Counted from the stretch's first letter, positions 7,495-16,408 are shown. The stretch: DNA of 64,000 nt from UBA5072 sp963822145 (GCA_963822145.1 CAWGGG010000003.1:124001-188000); one strand, 5' to 3'. Program-made: numbers and translations. The notes: a model not told the origin generated them from the sequence alone.

Positions 7495-8775
7495 ATGGCT
7501 ATACCGGTTATCATGCCCAAACAGGGACAATCCGTCGAGACATGCATCATTACCCAGTGGTTTAAAATGAAAGGTGAAACTGTTAAAACAGGGGAGGTTC
7601 TTTTCTCCTATGAAACCGATAAGGCGGCATTTGATGCCGAAGCCCAGGCAGACGGTATTTTGCTGGATGTTTTTTTTCACGACGGTGATGAGGTACCCGT
7701 ACTCTCTAACGTTGCTGTAATCGGCAAGACCGGAGAATCCGTTGCTGAATTCAGACCTGAAACTGCCGTTGCAGCAACTGTTGCTCAATCCGGTGGTTTA
7801 CCCGATCAGCCTTCCTCTCCCCACCCCTCCCTCTCCCCCTCTCCCCCTCTTGCTCCTGCTCAAACTCTTGCCCCTGCTCAAACTCTTGCTCCTGCTCAAA
7901 CTCCAGAGTTGCTTCGCATCTCACCACGTGCCAGAAAAATGGCCGCCAGTCTGGGTGTGGATCCAATAACCCTTAAAGGCACAGGACCCAACGGCAGGAT
8001 CATTGTCAGGGATGTTGAAATGCTTACCGGTCGGGTAACGGATGGTAAAGGGCAGACACCTGGATCTGTTCCTGAATCGGAATATAAGGACAAAAAAATA
8101 TCCAATGTCCGGAAAATTATTGCACGGGCCATGCACGAATCCATCAGTACGTCTGCTCAGCTCACCCACCATTTATCGGCCGATGTCCGTAAATTACTGA
8201 TGCTCCGCGGTCAGGTCAAAACTGCCCTGGAACAAGGCAGTACCGTGAACATCACCCTGAATGACATGGTATGTTTTGCAGTGATCAGGGCTCTTGAGAA
8301 ATTCCAGGAAGTCAACAGCCACTTCCTGGGTGAAACCATCAGGACCTTTGCCAATGTGCACCTGGGAATTGCAGTAGATACTCCCAGGGGGCTTATGGTA
8401 CCTGTAGTTCGGAATGCCGGCAACCTCTCCCTCAAAGGCCTCTCCGCCGGTTTGCGCGAAGTGGCTGATCAGTGCCGTAAAGGCAGCATCAATCCTGAAC
8501 TTTTGTCCAGCACCGCTGCCTCATTTACCGTTTCAAACCTCGGCAATTACGGTGTGGAAATGTTCACCCCCATCATCAACCTGCCCCAGGTGGCCATACT
8601 GGGAGTAAATACCATCATACACCGGCCGGCTGACCTGGGAAACGGGGTATTCGGCTTCGTTCCCATGATCGGGTTGTCACTCACCTACGACCACCGTGCC
8701 GTGGACGGGGGACCGGCGACACTTTTCCTGAGAGAGATCAAGGAGCAGATAGAAAACTTTGAGGAGAAACCATAA
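7495..8775 (+). CDS. 2-oxoacid dehydrogenase E2 (lipoyl acyltransferase)
   Basis: 426 residues. Lipoyl domain at 1-78 with the modified lysine in ETDKAAFD (K43); a flexible Pro/Ala linker (about 85-135) that contains three near-identical APAQTL-type repeats; a peripheral subunit-binding domain (RISPRARKMAASLG...GRIIVRDVE, about 140-178); and the catalytic acyltransferase domain ending in DHRAVDGGPA, whose His (about residue 400) is catalytic. It transfers an acyl group from E1 to CoA. The next gene encodes the fused E1, so the pair forms a 2-oxoacid dehydrogenase of the acetoin/branched-chain type. No E3 is in the window, so it must be borrowed. The ATG at 7495 follows the operator region directly. 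Confidence 0.93.
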   Translation: MAIPVIMPKQGQSVETCIITQWFKMKGETVKTGEVLFSYETDKAAFDAEAQADGILLDVFFHDGDEVPVLSNVAVIGKTGESVAEFRPETAVAATVAQSGGLPDQPSSPHPSLSPSPPLAPAQTLAPAQTLAPAQTPELLRISPRARKMAASLGVDPITLKGTGPNGRIIVRDVEMLTGRVTDGKGQTPGSVPESEYKDKKISNVRKIIARAMHESISTSAQLTHHLSADVRKLLMLRGQVKTALEQGSTVNITLNDMVCFAVIRALEKFQEVNSHFLGETIRTFANVHLGIAVDTPRGLMVPVVRNAGNLSLKGLSAGLREVADQCRKGSINPELLSSTAASFTVSNLGNYGVEMFTPIINLPQVAILGVNTIIHRPADLGNGVFGFVPMIGLSLTYDHRAVDGGPATLFLREIKEQIENFEEKP

Positions 8776-8778
8776 AAC

Positions 8779-8887
8779 GTTGTGATGGTTGTGATTGTTG
8801 TGATGGTTAAGAACAATCACAACAACCACAACAACCACAACAACCATAACAACCACAACAACACACAACAATCACAACAATCACAAC
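8779..8887. repeat. inverted-arm array, gttgtgatt / aacaaccac units
   Basis: Left arm 8779-8808 is G/T-rich (gttgtgatggttgtgatt), the centre is aag, and the right arm 8812-8887 is A/C-rich with a 9 nt period (caacaacca, caacaatca). The arms are complementary over about 30 nt, so a long hairpin is possible. It lies in the 129 bp between the E2 stop and the E1 start, and in one frame it stays open, which creates a false Asn/His-rich extension of E1. Confidence 0.9.
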
Positions 8888-8904
8888 ATACAACACTTCA
8901 TCCC

Positions 8905-11373
8905 ATGCCCAAAAGCCAGTTCATCGATCCTTCAGCCATCCGGAAACCGGGTAAACTCAGTTTCGGAATCATTCCTTTAAACCAGTATAACAGAACTGTT
9001 GCAGAGGAACGGAAGCGGTTCTCCACGGATGACTTTGTCCGCATTTTTCGCGATATGGTTATCATCCGTGAATTTGAGAACATGCTCAACGAGATTAAAG
9101 TTAAAAACGAGTACCGGGGAATAGCCTATAATCATCCAGGTCCCGCCCATCTTTCCATGGGACAGGAGGCCTCAGCCGTAGGAATGGCCTATTCCCTCAC
9201 CGTGGATGACATGATTTTCGGATCGCATCGCAGTCACGGTGAGATCCTCGCCAAAGGCCTTTCTGCTATTCACCAGTTGCCGGAACAGGACCTGATGCAG
9301 CTGATGAAGGACTACTTCAACGGGAAAGTGCTTGCCGCGGTGGAAAAGGATTTCCAGGGATCAGTCAGGGACCTTGCCGTCAGATTCCTGCTTTATGGTA
9401 CCCTGGCCGAGATTTTTGCACGTGAGAACGGGTTTAACAAGGGTCTCGGCGGATCGATGCATGCCTTCTTCACCCCCTTCGGGGTATATCCCAACAATGC
9501 CATTGTGGGCGGGTCAGGGGACATATCGGTGGGCGCGGCACTCTTTAAAAAAGTTAATAATAAGCCGGGGATCGTGGTGTGTAACATCGGCGATGCTTCT
9601 ATGGCCTGCGGTCCGGTTTGGGAAGGGATTTCCTTTGCTGCCATGGACCAGTATACCCAGTTGTGGGAGGAAGCCTACCGCGGCGGATTGCCCATAATAT
9701 TCAACTGCATGAATAACCTTTACGGCATGGGCGGACAGACTTGCGGCGAAACCATGGGTTATGGCATCGTAGCCAGACTTGGGGCCGGCGTGAACGCCGA
9801 CATGATGCATGCTGAACGGGTGGACGGCTATAATCCCCTGGCGGTGATTGACGCCTTTGAAAGAAAAAAGAAGATCCTGCTCGATAAAAAGGGTCCTGTT
9901 TTGCTGGACACGCTTACCTACCGGTTCAGCGGACATTCCCCGTCTGATGCTTCCTCATACCGCAGCAAAGAAGAAGTGGAAGCCTGGCAGCAGGTAGATT
10001 CCATCATCCAGTATGGCAATGACATTGTTCAGACGGGCATCATCAGACAATCGGACCTGGAAGATGCACGGCAACAGATCATTGAAGATATTACAGGGAT
10101 TCTCCGGCTGTCGATCGACGATACCGTCTCTCCCAGGCTTAACCTATTAATGACCCCGGATGCCATCGGCAATATGATGTTCTCAAACGGCAGCGTCGAT
10201 GCCTTTGACCATGGAACGCCGGAAACCCTGCATCCCATCATAGAAAATCCACGGGTAAAAGCACTCAGGAACAAGGAAAGGTTTTACCTCGACAAGGAGG
10301 GCAAGCCCGTTTCGAAAGCCAGGCTCTATCAGCTGCGTGACGGTATTTTTGAGGCCGTCATCGACCGGTTTTACAAAGATCCCACACTCGTGGCCTATGG
10401 CGAGGAGAACCGTGACTGGGGAGGTGCCTTTGCCGTGTACCGGGGCCTCACCGAAGCCCTTCCCTACCATCGGCTTTTTAACTCACCCATTGCAGAAGGT
10501 GCCATAGTGGGAACAGCGATAGGTTATGGTATGGCCGGCGGCCGTGTGATTGCTGAGATCATGTATTGCGATTTTATCGGACGCTGTGGCGATGAACTTT
10601 TCAACCAGTTGCCCAAGTGGCAGGCCATGAGCGGAAACCTGATAAAAATGCCTGTTGTGATAAGGGTTTCTGTTGGCTCCAAATATGGCGCACAGCATTC
10701 GCAGGACTGGTCTTCCCTGATAGCTCATGTTCCCGGCATTAAAGTGGTATTTCCGACCACGCCCTATGATGCCAAAGGTTTGATGAACAGCGCCCTGCAA
10801 GGCACTGATCCGGTGGTATATTTCGAAAGCCAGCGCATCTATGATATAGGCGAACAATTCCATGAAGGCGGTGTTCCTGAAGGATATTATGAAATCCCGA
10901 TCGGGGAGCCCGATGTAAAACGCAAAGGAACCGACATCACCATACTTACAATCGGGTCAACCCTGTATGTGGCCATGAAAGCGGCCGATGAGCTTCAGTC
11001 GAAGCATGGCATGTCCGCCGAAATCATTGATGCCCGAAGCCTGGTACCCTTCAATTATGACCTTGTACTGGAATCGGTCAGGAAAACCGGTCGTATAGTA
11101 CTGGCGAGCGATGCCTGTGCCCGCGGATCTTATCTGCGTGACCTGGCCTCTAACATCACCGAAATGGCGTTTGATGACCTGGATGCCCCTCCCGTGGTGG
11201 TGGGATCACGCAACTGGATAACGCCGGCCTATGAAATGGAAGAGTATTTCTTTCCGCAGCCTTCCTGGATCGTGGATGCCATTCACGAGCGGATACTGCC
11301 GCTGAAAGGCCATAAGACAGCAACAGATTGGAGTGTGGAGCAACAGAAAAAGAGGAGCAGGGAGGGGGTATGA
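8905..11373 (+). CDS. 2-oxoacid dehydrogenase E1, alpha-beta fusion
   Basis: About 822 residues: E1-alpha (about 1-440) fused to E1-beta (about 465-815). In the alpha half, SHRSHGEILAKGL and the ThDP region IGDASMACGPVWE with the following NCMNN are visible, plus YRFSGHSPSDASSYRS. In the beta half, YGEENRDWGGAF, EIMYCDFIGR, SVGSKYGAQHSQDW and EIIDARSLVPFN are typical. It decarboxylates a 2-oxoacid and hands the acyl group to the E2 encoded upstream. The oxoacid is not known; the neighbouring aldolase and dehydrogenases suggest a product of sugar breakdown. The start at ATG 8905 (MPKSQFIDPSAIRKPGK) excludes about 41 residues read from the repeat array. Confidence 0.93.
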   Translation: MPKSQFIDPSAIRKPGKLSFGIIPLNQYNRTVAEERKRFSTDDFVRIFRDMVIIREFENMLNEIKVKNEYRGIAYNHPGPAHLSMGQEASAVGMAYSLTVDDMIFGSHRSHGEILAKGLSAIHQLPEQDLMQLMKDYFNGKVLAAVEKDFQGSVRDLAVRFLLYGTLAEIFARENGFNKGLGGSMHAFFTPFGVYPNNAIVGGSGDISVGAALFKKVNNKPGIVVCNIGDASMACGPVWEGISFAAMDQYTQLWEEAYRGGLPIIFNCMNNLYGMGGQTCGETMGYGIVARLGAGVNADMMHAERVDGYNPLAVIDAFERKKKILLDKKGPVLLDTLTYRFSGHSPSDASSYRSKEEVEAWQQVDSIIQYGNDIVQTGIIRQSDLEDARQQIIEDITGILRLSIDDTVSPRLNLLMTPDAIGNMMFSNGSVDAFDHGTPETLHPIIENPRVKALRNKERFYLDKEGKPVSKARLYQLRDGIFEAVIDRFYKDPTLVAYGEENRDWGGAFAVYRGLTEALPYHRLFNSPIAEGAIVGTAIGYGMAGGRVIAEIMYCDFIGRCGDELFNQLPKWQAMSGNLIKMPVVIRVSVGSKYGAQHSQDWSSLIAHVPGIKVVFPTTPYDAKGLMNSALQGTDPVVYFESQRIYDIGEQFHEGGVPEGYYEIPIGEPDVKRKGTDITILTIGSTLYVAMKAADELQSKHGMSAEIIDARSLVPFNYDLVLESVRKTGRIVLASDACARGSYLRDLASNITEMAFDDLDAPPVVVGSRNWITPAYEMEEYFFPQPSWIVDAIHERILPLKGHKTATDWSVEQQKKRSREGV

Positions 11374-12608
11374 AAAATATACTCGCATCCTTTCCCGATG
11401 AACAAGCTTTACTGATGTTGTATCCTGAAATACGGACGCTCCCGGTAAACGGACACCTCCATACACCTTACTCTTTCTCCGCCTTTAAAGACATTCCACA
11501 GCTTTTTGATATGGCCCGGAAAGAAAATATTGCAGTGGCAGGCATCAATGATTTTTTTGTCACCGACGGTTATGAACCTTTTTACCTCGAAGCCCTGAAA
11601 ACAGGCGTTTTTCCCCTTTTCAACATCGAGTTCATCGGTCTGATGAAGGACGAGCAGCGGCATCAAATCCGCGTGAATGATCCCAACAATCCTGGCCGTT
11701 GTTATTTCAGTGGAAAGGGACTGGACTATCCCTTCAGTATTAACGCCAGGTTGGCCGCTAAACTGAAAAGTGTTGTGGAAGAGAGTCAGGTGCAGGTAGC
11801 CGCTATGATTGACAAGGCAAATGTATGGTTCCGGCAGGTGGATGCCGGTCTCCGTCTTGATTTCCAGGATATCAGAAGGCGCTATGCCAAAGAGCTGGTA
11901 AGGGAAAGACACATTGCCCAGGCCATCAGGATCGCTGTCTTTGACCAGTGCAGAACCGATCCGGAACGTAATGCATTGCTCACCAGGATCTTCGAAGACA
12001 GGTCTCCAAAATCACCCTTAACTGAAATACCGGCGCTCGAAAATGAGATCCGCGGCAACCTGCTGAAATCGGGAGGAAAGGCTTTTGTAGAGGAAGATGA
12101 ACAGGCCTTTATGAGCCTGAAGGAAGTAATTGAAATCATTGTCAGTGCAGGAGGAATACCCTGTTACCCCGTGCTGCTCGATGACAAAAACGGCAATTAC
12201 ACCGAATTCGAGCAGGATCCGGAACAACTCTGGAAGAAACTCAAAGACATGAAGATCGGGTGCATCGAACTCATTCCAGGCAGAAATGATGCCCGGCACC
12301 TGGAAAACTTCGTTCGGTTCTTCCACAAAAGAAAATTTGTTGTGATGCTTGGCACAGAGCACAATACACCTGACATGATACCACTGACCTGTGACACCCG
12401 AGGAAATAATCCTCTTTCTGCGGAAATGCAACAGATATCCTATGAGGGTGCCTGTATGGTCGCCGCTCACCAATATCTGCGGACAGGCAAAAAGAAAGGG
12501 CTGATCCGTGCAGACGGATCTTTCGAAAATTCTGAAATGGAAGCCCGGATTAAATTAGGGAATGCTGTGATTCATCATTACATTAGCTTATTCAGGAGGG
12601 ATCGATAA
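11370..12608 (+). CDS. PHP-domain metal-dependent hydrolase-like protein
   Basis: About 412 residues. The N-terminal HLHTPYSFSAF is the first metal-binding motif of the PHP superfamily (phosphoesterases of histidinol-phosphatase type), and MLGTEHNTPD near the C-terminus could provide another ligand. The ATG overlaps the E1 stop (ATGA) and is preceded by a strong purine run (ggaggggg at 11361), so translation is coupled. Its stop overlaps the next start. The middle of the protein (about 130-260) is helical and matches no domain I recognise. A phosphatase or lactonase step on a sugar acid would fit the operon, but this is inference. Confidence 0.8.
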   Translation: MKNILASFPDEQALLMLYPEIRTLPVNGHLHTPYSFSAFKDIPQLFDMARKENIAVAGINDFFVTDGYEPFYLEALKTGVFPLFNIEFIGLMKDEQRHQIRVNDPNNPGRCYFSGKGLDYPFSINARLAAKLKSVVEESQVQVAAMIDKANVWFRQVDAGLRLDFQDIRRRYAKELVRERHIAQAIRIAVFDQCRTDPERNALLTRIFEDRSPKSPLTEIPALENEIRGNLLKSGGKAFVEEDEQAFMSLKEVIEIIVSAGGIPCYPVLLDDKNGNYTEFEQDPEQLWKKLKDMKIGCIELIPGRNDARHLENFVRFFHKRKFVVMLGTEHNTPDMIPLTCDTRGNNPLSAEMQQISYEGACMVAAHQYLRTGKKKGLIRADGSFENSEMEARIKLGNAVIHHYISLFRRDR

Positions 12609-14575
12609 TGGAAAAACAGGTGTCTGATCTGATTGAGATTTCCCGGTTTTATGGCCGGAAAAAGGATTATGTAATAGCCGGCGGTGGTAACACGTCCTGG
12701 AAAAATGAGTCCGATATTTGGGTTAAAGCCAGCGGAACCGCTTTAGGTGATATTGACCGGGAGGGTTTTGCCATTCTGGACAGGAAGATGCTTCAGGAGA
12801 TCTATACCCGGTCCTACAACACTGATCCCATACGCCGCGAAGCAGAAGTAAAAGAGGATCTCCAGAAGGCATGTCGTCCGGGTCTCCAGGTCAGGCCAAG
12901 CGTGGAAACCTCGCTGCACGATCTGATCAATTATGCTTTTGTAGTGCATACCCACCCCACCCTCGTGAATGCAATTACCTGTTCCGTCAAGGTACGGGAA
13001 ATCATACATGATCTTTTTGGTGACGATGCCCTGTATATTCCTTACACCGATCCGGGTTATGTGCTGTTCACAGACATACGCGACCAGCTAACCCGCTGGA
13101 GGGTTTACCACCGTTCTGACCCGCAGATGATCTTCCTCCAGAACCATGGGGTATTTGTATCAGCAAATACTGTTGAAGAAGTGAAGGAAATATACAGTAC
13201 CCTGGAACTGACTATCAGAAAACGCATTCAGCATTTTCCCGATACCTCAGAACTTGAAGTTCCTGAGGACATCATCCATGTAATGCCTGCCCTGCGGATG
13301 ATCTTCTCCAGGGATGGACTGAACTGCGCCCGCATCAGAAACAACCTCCTGATAAAGCATTTTACTGCCAGTGCAGTGAATTTTGAGCAGGTTGCCCTCC
13401 CTTTTACACCCGATCAGATAGTGTATTGCAGGGCACGCAGCATATATCTGGGACAGCATTCACCTGAAGCCCTTATTGAGGAATGCCGGCAGAAGGTTGA
13501 GGCGTATTGGGACCAGTATGGTTATATGCCCAGGATGGCAGCGATAAGGGATTATGGCATCATTGCCTTTGAGGATAACATGAAGTCGGTTGTTACCATG
13601 CTGGATGTTTTCGAGGACTGGATGAAGATCAGCTACCTGACCGTGAATTTTGGCGGACCTCATTTTATGAACGAACGTGACATTCAATTTATAGACACCT
13701 GGGAGGTGGAAAACTACCGGCGTCAGGTGGCCAAAGCAGGGAGGCGTCAGGGCAGGGCCGAAGGAAAGATTGTCGTCGTTACGGGCGGAGCACAGGGATT
13801 CGGAAGCGGGATCGCCCGCACAATGATGGCCGAAGGTGCGAATGTAGTGATCGCGGATTTGAATGAGGCCAGGGGAAAAGAACTGTCCGGTGAATTGAAC
13901 CGGCCGGATTTGAAAAATGAAGCCATTTGTGTGAAGACCAACGTGGCGGAACCCGAATCGGTAAGACAGCTCATCTATGAAACTGTGAGGAACTTTGGTG
14001 GCATTGATGTATTGATAAGCAATGCGGGAATATTGCATGCCGGAGGGATTGACGAGATGTCTGTTGAAACATTTGATCTTATGACCCGGGTGAATTACAG
14101 CGCCTATTTCCTCTGTGTCAAGCATGCCGCTGAAGTAATGAAACGCCAGTGGGCCCTCAATAAAGATTACTTTACCGACATTATTCAGATCAATTCGAAA
14201 TCGGGATTGAAGGGAAGTAACCGGAATTTTGCCTATGCAGGCAGCAAATTCGGAGGTATTGGCCTGACCCAGTCCTTTGCCCTGGAACTGATACCCTGGC
14301 GCATCAAGGTGAATGCCATTTGTCCTGGGAATTTCTTTGAAGGACCTTTATGGAGTGATCCGGAAACCGGTTTATTTGTGCAATATCTGCGAACCGGGAA
14401 AGTCCCGGGTGCCAAAACCATTGCCGATGTGAAAGCACATTATGAAAAGCAGGTTCCGGCAGGCCGCGGATGCAGGGTTGAAGATGTCATGAAGGCCATC
14501 TTTTACGTGATGGAGCAGGAGTATGAAACAGGACAGGCCTTGCCGGTTACGGGGGGGCAGGAGATGTTGAGATGA
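12608..14575 (+). CDS. bifunctional class II aldolase / short-chain dehydrogenase (RhaD-SDR type)
   Basis: 655 residues. The N-terminal half (about 1-370) is a class II aldolase with the Zn ligands in VHTHPTLVNA (about residue 113) and QNHGVFVSA. The C-terminal half (about 380-655) is an SDR: cofactor loop TGGAQGFGSGIA, NAGI, and the catalytic YAGSK (YxxxK). This fusion is the one annotated as rhamnulose-1-phosphate aldolase/lactaldehyde dehydrogenase, acting on methylpentose or related sugars; the exact substrate here is unknown. The ATG overlaps the stop of the PHP gene (TAATG), so it is part of the same operon. It ends before a repeat arm at 14581. Confidence 0.88.
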   Translation: MEKQVSDLIEISRFYGRKKDYVIAGGGNTSWKNESDIWVKASGTALGDIDREGFAILDRKMLQEIYTRSYNTDPIRREAEVKEDLQKACRPGLQVRPSVETSLHDLINYAFVVHTHPTLVNAITCSVKVREIIHDLFGDDALYIPYTDPGYVLFTDIRDQLTRWRVYHRSDPQMIFLQNHGVFVSANTVEEVKEIYSTLELTIRKRIQHFPDTSELEVPEDIIHVMPALRMIFSRDGLNCARIRNNLLIKHFTASAVNFEQVALPFTPDQIVYCRARSIYLGQHSPEALIEECRQKVEAYWDQYGYMPRMAAIRDYGIIAFEDNMKSVVTMLDVFEDWMKISYLTVNFGGPHFMNERDIQFIDTWEVENYRRQVAKAGRRQGRAEGKIVVVTGGAQGFGSGIARTMMAEGANVVIADLNEARGKELSGELNRPDLKNEAICVKTNVAEPESVRQLIYETVRNFGGIDVLISNAGILHAGGIDEMSVETFDLMTRVNYSAYFLCVKHAAEVMKRQWALNKDYFTDIIQINSKSGLKGSNRNFAYAGSKFGGIGLTQSFALELIPWRIKVNAICPGNFFEGPLWSDPETGLFVQYLRTGKVPGAKTIADVKAHYEKQVPAGRGCRVEDVMKAIFYVMEQEYETGQALPVTGGQEMLR

Positions 14576-14580
14576 TTGCA

Positions 14581-14611
14581 GGGTTCAGTTGTTCAGGGGT
14601 TAGAGGTTTGG
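14581..14611. repeat. left inverted arm flanking second four-helix-bundle gene
   Basis: Units ggttcag/ggggttagaggttt. gttcaggggtt at 14591-14601 is exactly reverse-complementary to 15103-15113, and agaggttt matches the aacctct units of the right arm in inverted orientation. The units are unrelated to those at 6.0-6.6 kb. Confidence 0.7.
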
Positions 14612-14678
14612 ATAGTTGTAGTTATGTTTTATTTTTTTGAAATTTATTTTATTGTAAACCCGTTATTTATAATTTATT

Positions 14679-15071
14679 ATGACAACAATCCGCAAATTTG
14701 AAGACTTAGAAGTTTGGACAAAATCAAGGGAACTTTGTTCTGAAATTTCTGTAAAAACAAATAAAGGCAACTTTGCTAAAGACTATGCTCTGAAGGATCA
14801 AATCCGACGTTCTTCAGGATCTGTGATGGATAACATTGCAGAAGGCTTTGAAAGAGGAGGTAACCGAGAATTCGTGCAGTTTCTTTATATTGCTAAAGGA
14901 TCCAATGGCGAGTTTCGTTCACAATTATATAGATCACTTGATAATCAATATCTTTCAATCGAAGAATTCGATATACTTTACAATAAATCCAATCATATTT
15001 CTGCACTTTTACATAATTTAATACAGTATTTGTCTAATTCACAATATAAAGGATCAAAATTCAAATCTTAA
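14679..15071 (+). CDS. four-helix-bundle protein (S23/IVP, Avd-like family), second copy
   Basis: 130 residues, with the family's best-known N-terminal pattern FEDLEVWTKSRELC, then LKDQIRRSSGSVMDNIAEGFERGG and FVQFLYIAKGSNGEFRSQL. It belongs to a different subgroup from the copy at 6098 (little identity beyond the helix pattern and the RSSGS/RSGTS turn). It is AT-richer than the flanking operon genes and interrupts the run of catabolic genes between the aldolase and the dehydrogenase, which suggests insertion into a pre-existing operon. ATG at 14679; a short A/T-rich leader precedes it. Function unknown. Confidence 0.88.
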   Translation: MTTIRKFEDLEVWTKSRELCSEISVKTNKGNFAKDYALKDQIRRSSGSVMDNIAEGFERGGNREFVQFLYIAKGSNGEFRSQLYRSLDNQYLSIEEFDILYNKSNHISALLHNLIQYLSNSQYKGSKFKS

Positions 15072-15127
15072 ACTTCTGAACCTCTGAACCTCTGAACCTC
15101 TGAACCCCTGAACCTCTGAACCTCTAA
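15071..15127. repeat. right inverted arm, cctctgaa units
   Basis: About six tandem copies of the 8 nt unit cctctgaa (one variant cccctgaa), starting at the stop of the four-helix-bundle gene and ending 6 bp before the start codon of the dehydrogenase. Complementary to the arm at 14581-14611. Confidence 0.9.
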
Positions 15128-15133
15128 ACACAA

Positions 15134-16408
15134 ATGAAAACTAAAGCAATACGTATATACGGCAAGGATGATCTGAGACTGGATGAATTTGAACTGCCCC
15201 GGATACAGGAAGATGAGATTCTTGCCCAGGTGATTTGCGACAGCCTGTGCATGTCATCTTACAAAGCCACCAAACAGGGAGCCGAACACAAGAGAATTCC
15301 TGATGATGTTCACCTTCATCCTACAATTATTGGTCACGAATTCAGTGGTGTAATTGCTGAGGTTGGCCGGAAATGGTCGGGGAAGTTCAAACCCGGCATG
15401 AAGTTCTCCATTCAGCCAGCGATTAATTATCCCGAAGGACCGGTAGGCATCCTCAGCGCCCCGGGTTATTCCTACCGGTACATTGGCGGGGATGCTACCC
15501 ATGTAATCATTCCCGACGAAGTGATGGAACTGAATTGCCTGTTGCCATATTCCGGCCAGGGCTTTTATCCGGCAGCTCTTGCCGAACCGTTATCGTGTGT
15601 CATAGGCGCCATGCATGCCAATTATCATATCCGCCCGGGTTCCTATATCCACCAGATGGAAATTATCGATGGTGGTAATATGGCTTTGCTGGCCAGCGTA
15701 GGTCCCATGGGCCTGGCCGCGATCAATTATGTTATTCACCGGAAAGACCGAAAACCCCGACTTCTGGTGGTAACTGATATTGATCACGACCGTCTGGAGC
15801 GGGCAGCACTGCTGTTCTCGCCTGAGCTGGCCGCCCGGAATGGCATTAAACTGATTTACCTGAATACCAGGAAGCTGGAAGATCCCGTTGGCACCATGCG
15901 CCGCTTAACAGGAGGAACAGGTTTTCATGATGTTTTTGTCTTTGCACCGGTTAGCAACGTGATTGAGCAGGGTGATGCCCTGCTGGCTTTTGATGGTTGC
16001 CTGAACTTTTTTGCCGGTCCGGGTGACCCGCAGTTCAGATCGAACATCAACTTCTACAATGTTCATTACAATTATACCCACCTGGTGGGCACCAGCGGAG
16101 GTAACAATGACGACATGGAGGAAGCTTTGAAAATGATGTCGGAAGGTCTCGATCCGGCCGGACTGGTGACCCATATTGGCGGACTCGATGCTGTGATTGA
16201 AACCACCAGGCACCTTCCGGATATTCCGGGAGGCAAGAAGCTGATGTACACCAATGTTTCCATGCCCTTGACAGCCATTGCTGATTTTGAGGTAAAAGGG
16301 CAGTCGGATCCTTTTTACAATGAGCTTTCAGTGATTGTTAAAAAAACAAACGGCCTCTGGAGTACAGAGGCCGAGGAGTTCTTGATCCAAAATGCCCGTC
16401 CGATTTGA
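15134..16408 (+). CDS. zinc-dependent alcohol dehydrogenase, L-sorbose-1-phosphate reductase-like
   Basis: 424 residues of the medium-chain dehydrogenase superfamily. CDSLCMSSY carries the catalytic-zinc cysteine and GHEFSGVIAEVG the His-Glu pair; LASVGPMGLAAINYVIH is the nucleotide-binding start of the Rossmann domain (about 190-330). The long form with an early insertion (KQGAEHKRIPDDVHLHP) resembles SorE-type sugar-phosphate reductases. It likely oxidises or reduces a sugar (phosphate) in the same pathway as the upstream aldolase. The last coding 75 bp contain a hairpin that reads as a terminator for the convergent gene. Its stop is directly adjacent to the stop of that gene (16408/16409). 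Confidence 0.85.
   Translation: MKTKAIRIYGKDDLRLDEFELPRIQEDEILAQVICDSLCMSSYKATKQGAEHKRIPDDVHLHPTIIGHEFSGVIAEVGRKWSGKFKPGMKFSIQPAINYPEGPVGILSAPGYSYRYIGGDATHVIIPDEVMELNCLLPYSGQGFYPAALAEPLSCVIGAMHANYHIRPGSYIHQMEIIDGGNMALLASVGPMGLAAINYVIHRKDRKPRLLVVTDIDHDRLERAALLFSPELAARNGIKLIYLNTRKLEDPVGTMRRLTGGTGFHDVFVFAPVSNVIEQGDALLAFDGCLNFFAGPGDPQFRSNINFYNVHYNYTHLVGTSGGNNDDMEEALKMMSEGLDPAGLVTHIGGLDAVIETTRHLPDIPGGKKLMYTNVSMPLTAIADFEVKGQSDPFYNELSVIVKKTNGLWSTEAEEFLIQNARPI
16337..16372 (-). terminator. rho-independent terminator inside the 3' end of the dehydrogenase gene
   Basis: Read on the minus strand: an 8 bp perfect stem ggcctctg/cagaggcc with a 5 nt loop, followed by gtttgttttttt. It begins 37 bp beyond the stop of the minus-strand gene at 16409-17134 and so would end that transcript, while lying within plus-strand coding sequence. 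Confidence 0.7.

Noticed and set aside
13460..14125. 221-codon open frame on the minus strand
   Set aside because: Antisense to the aldolase/SDR fusion gene.
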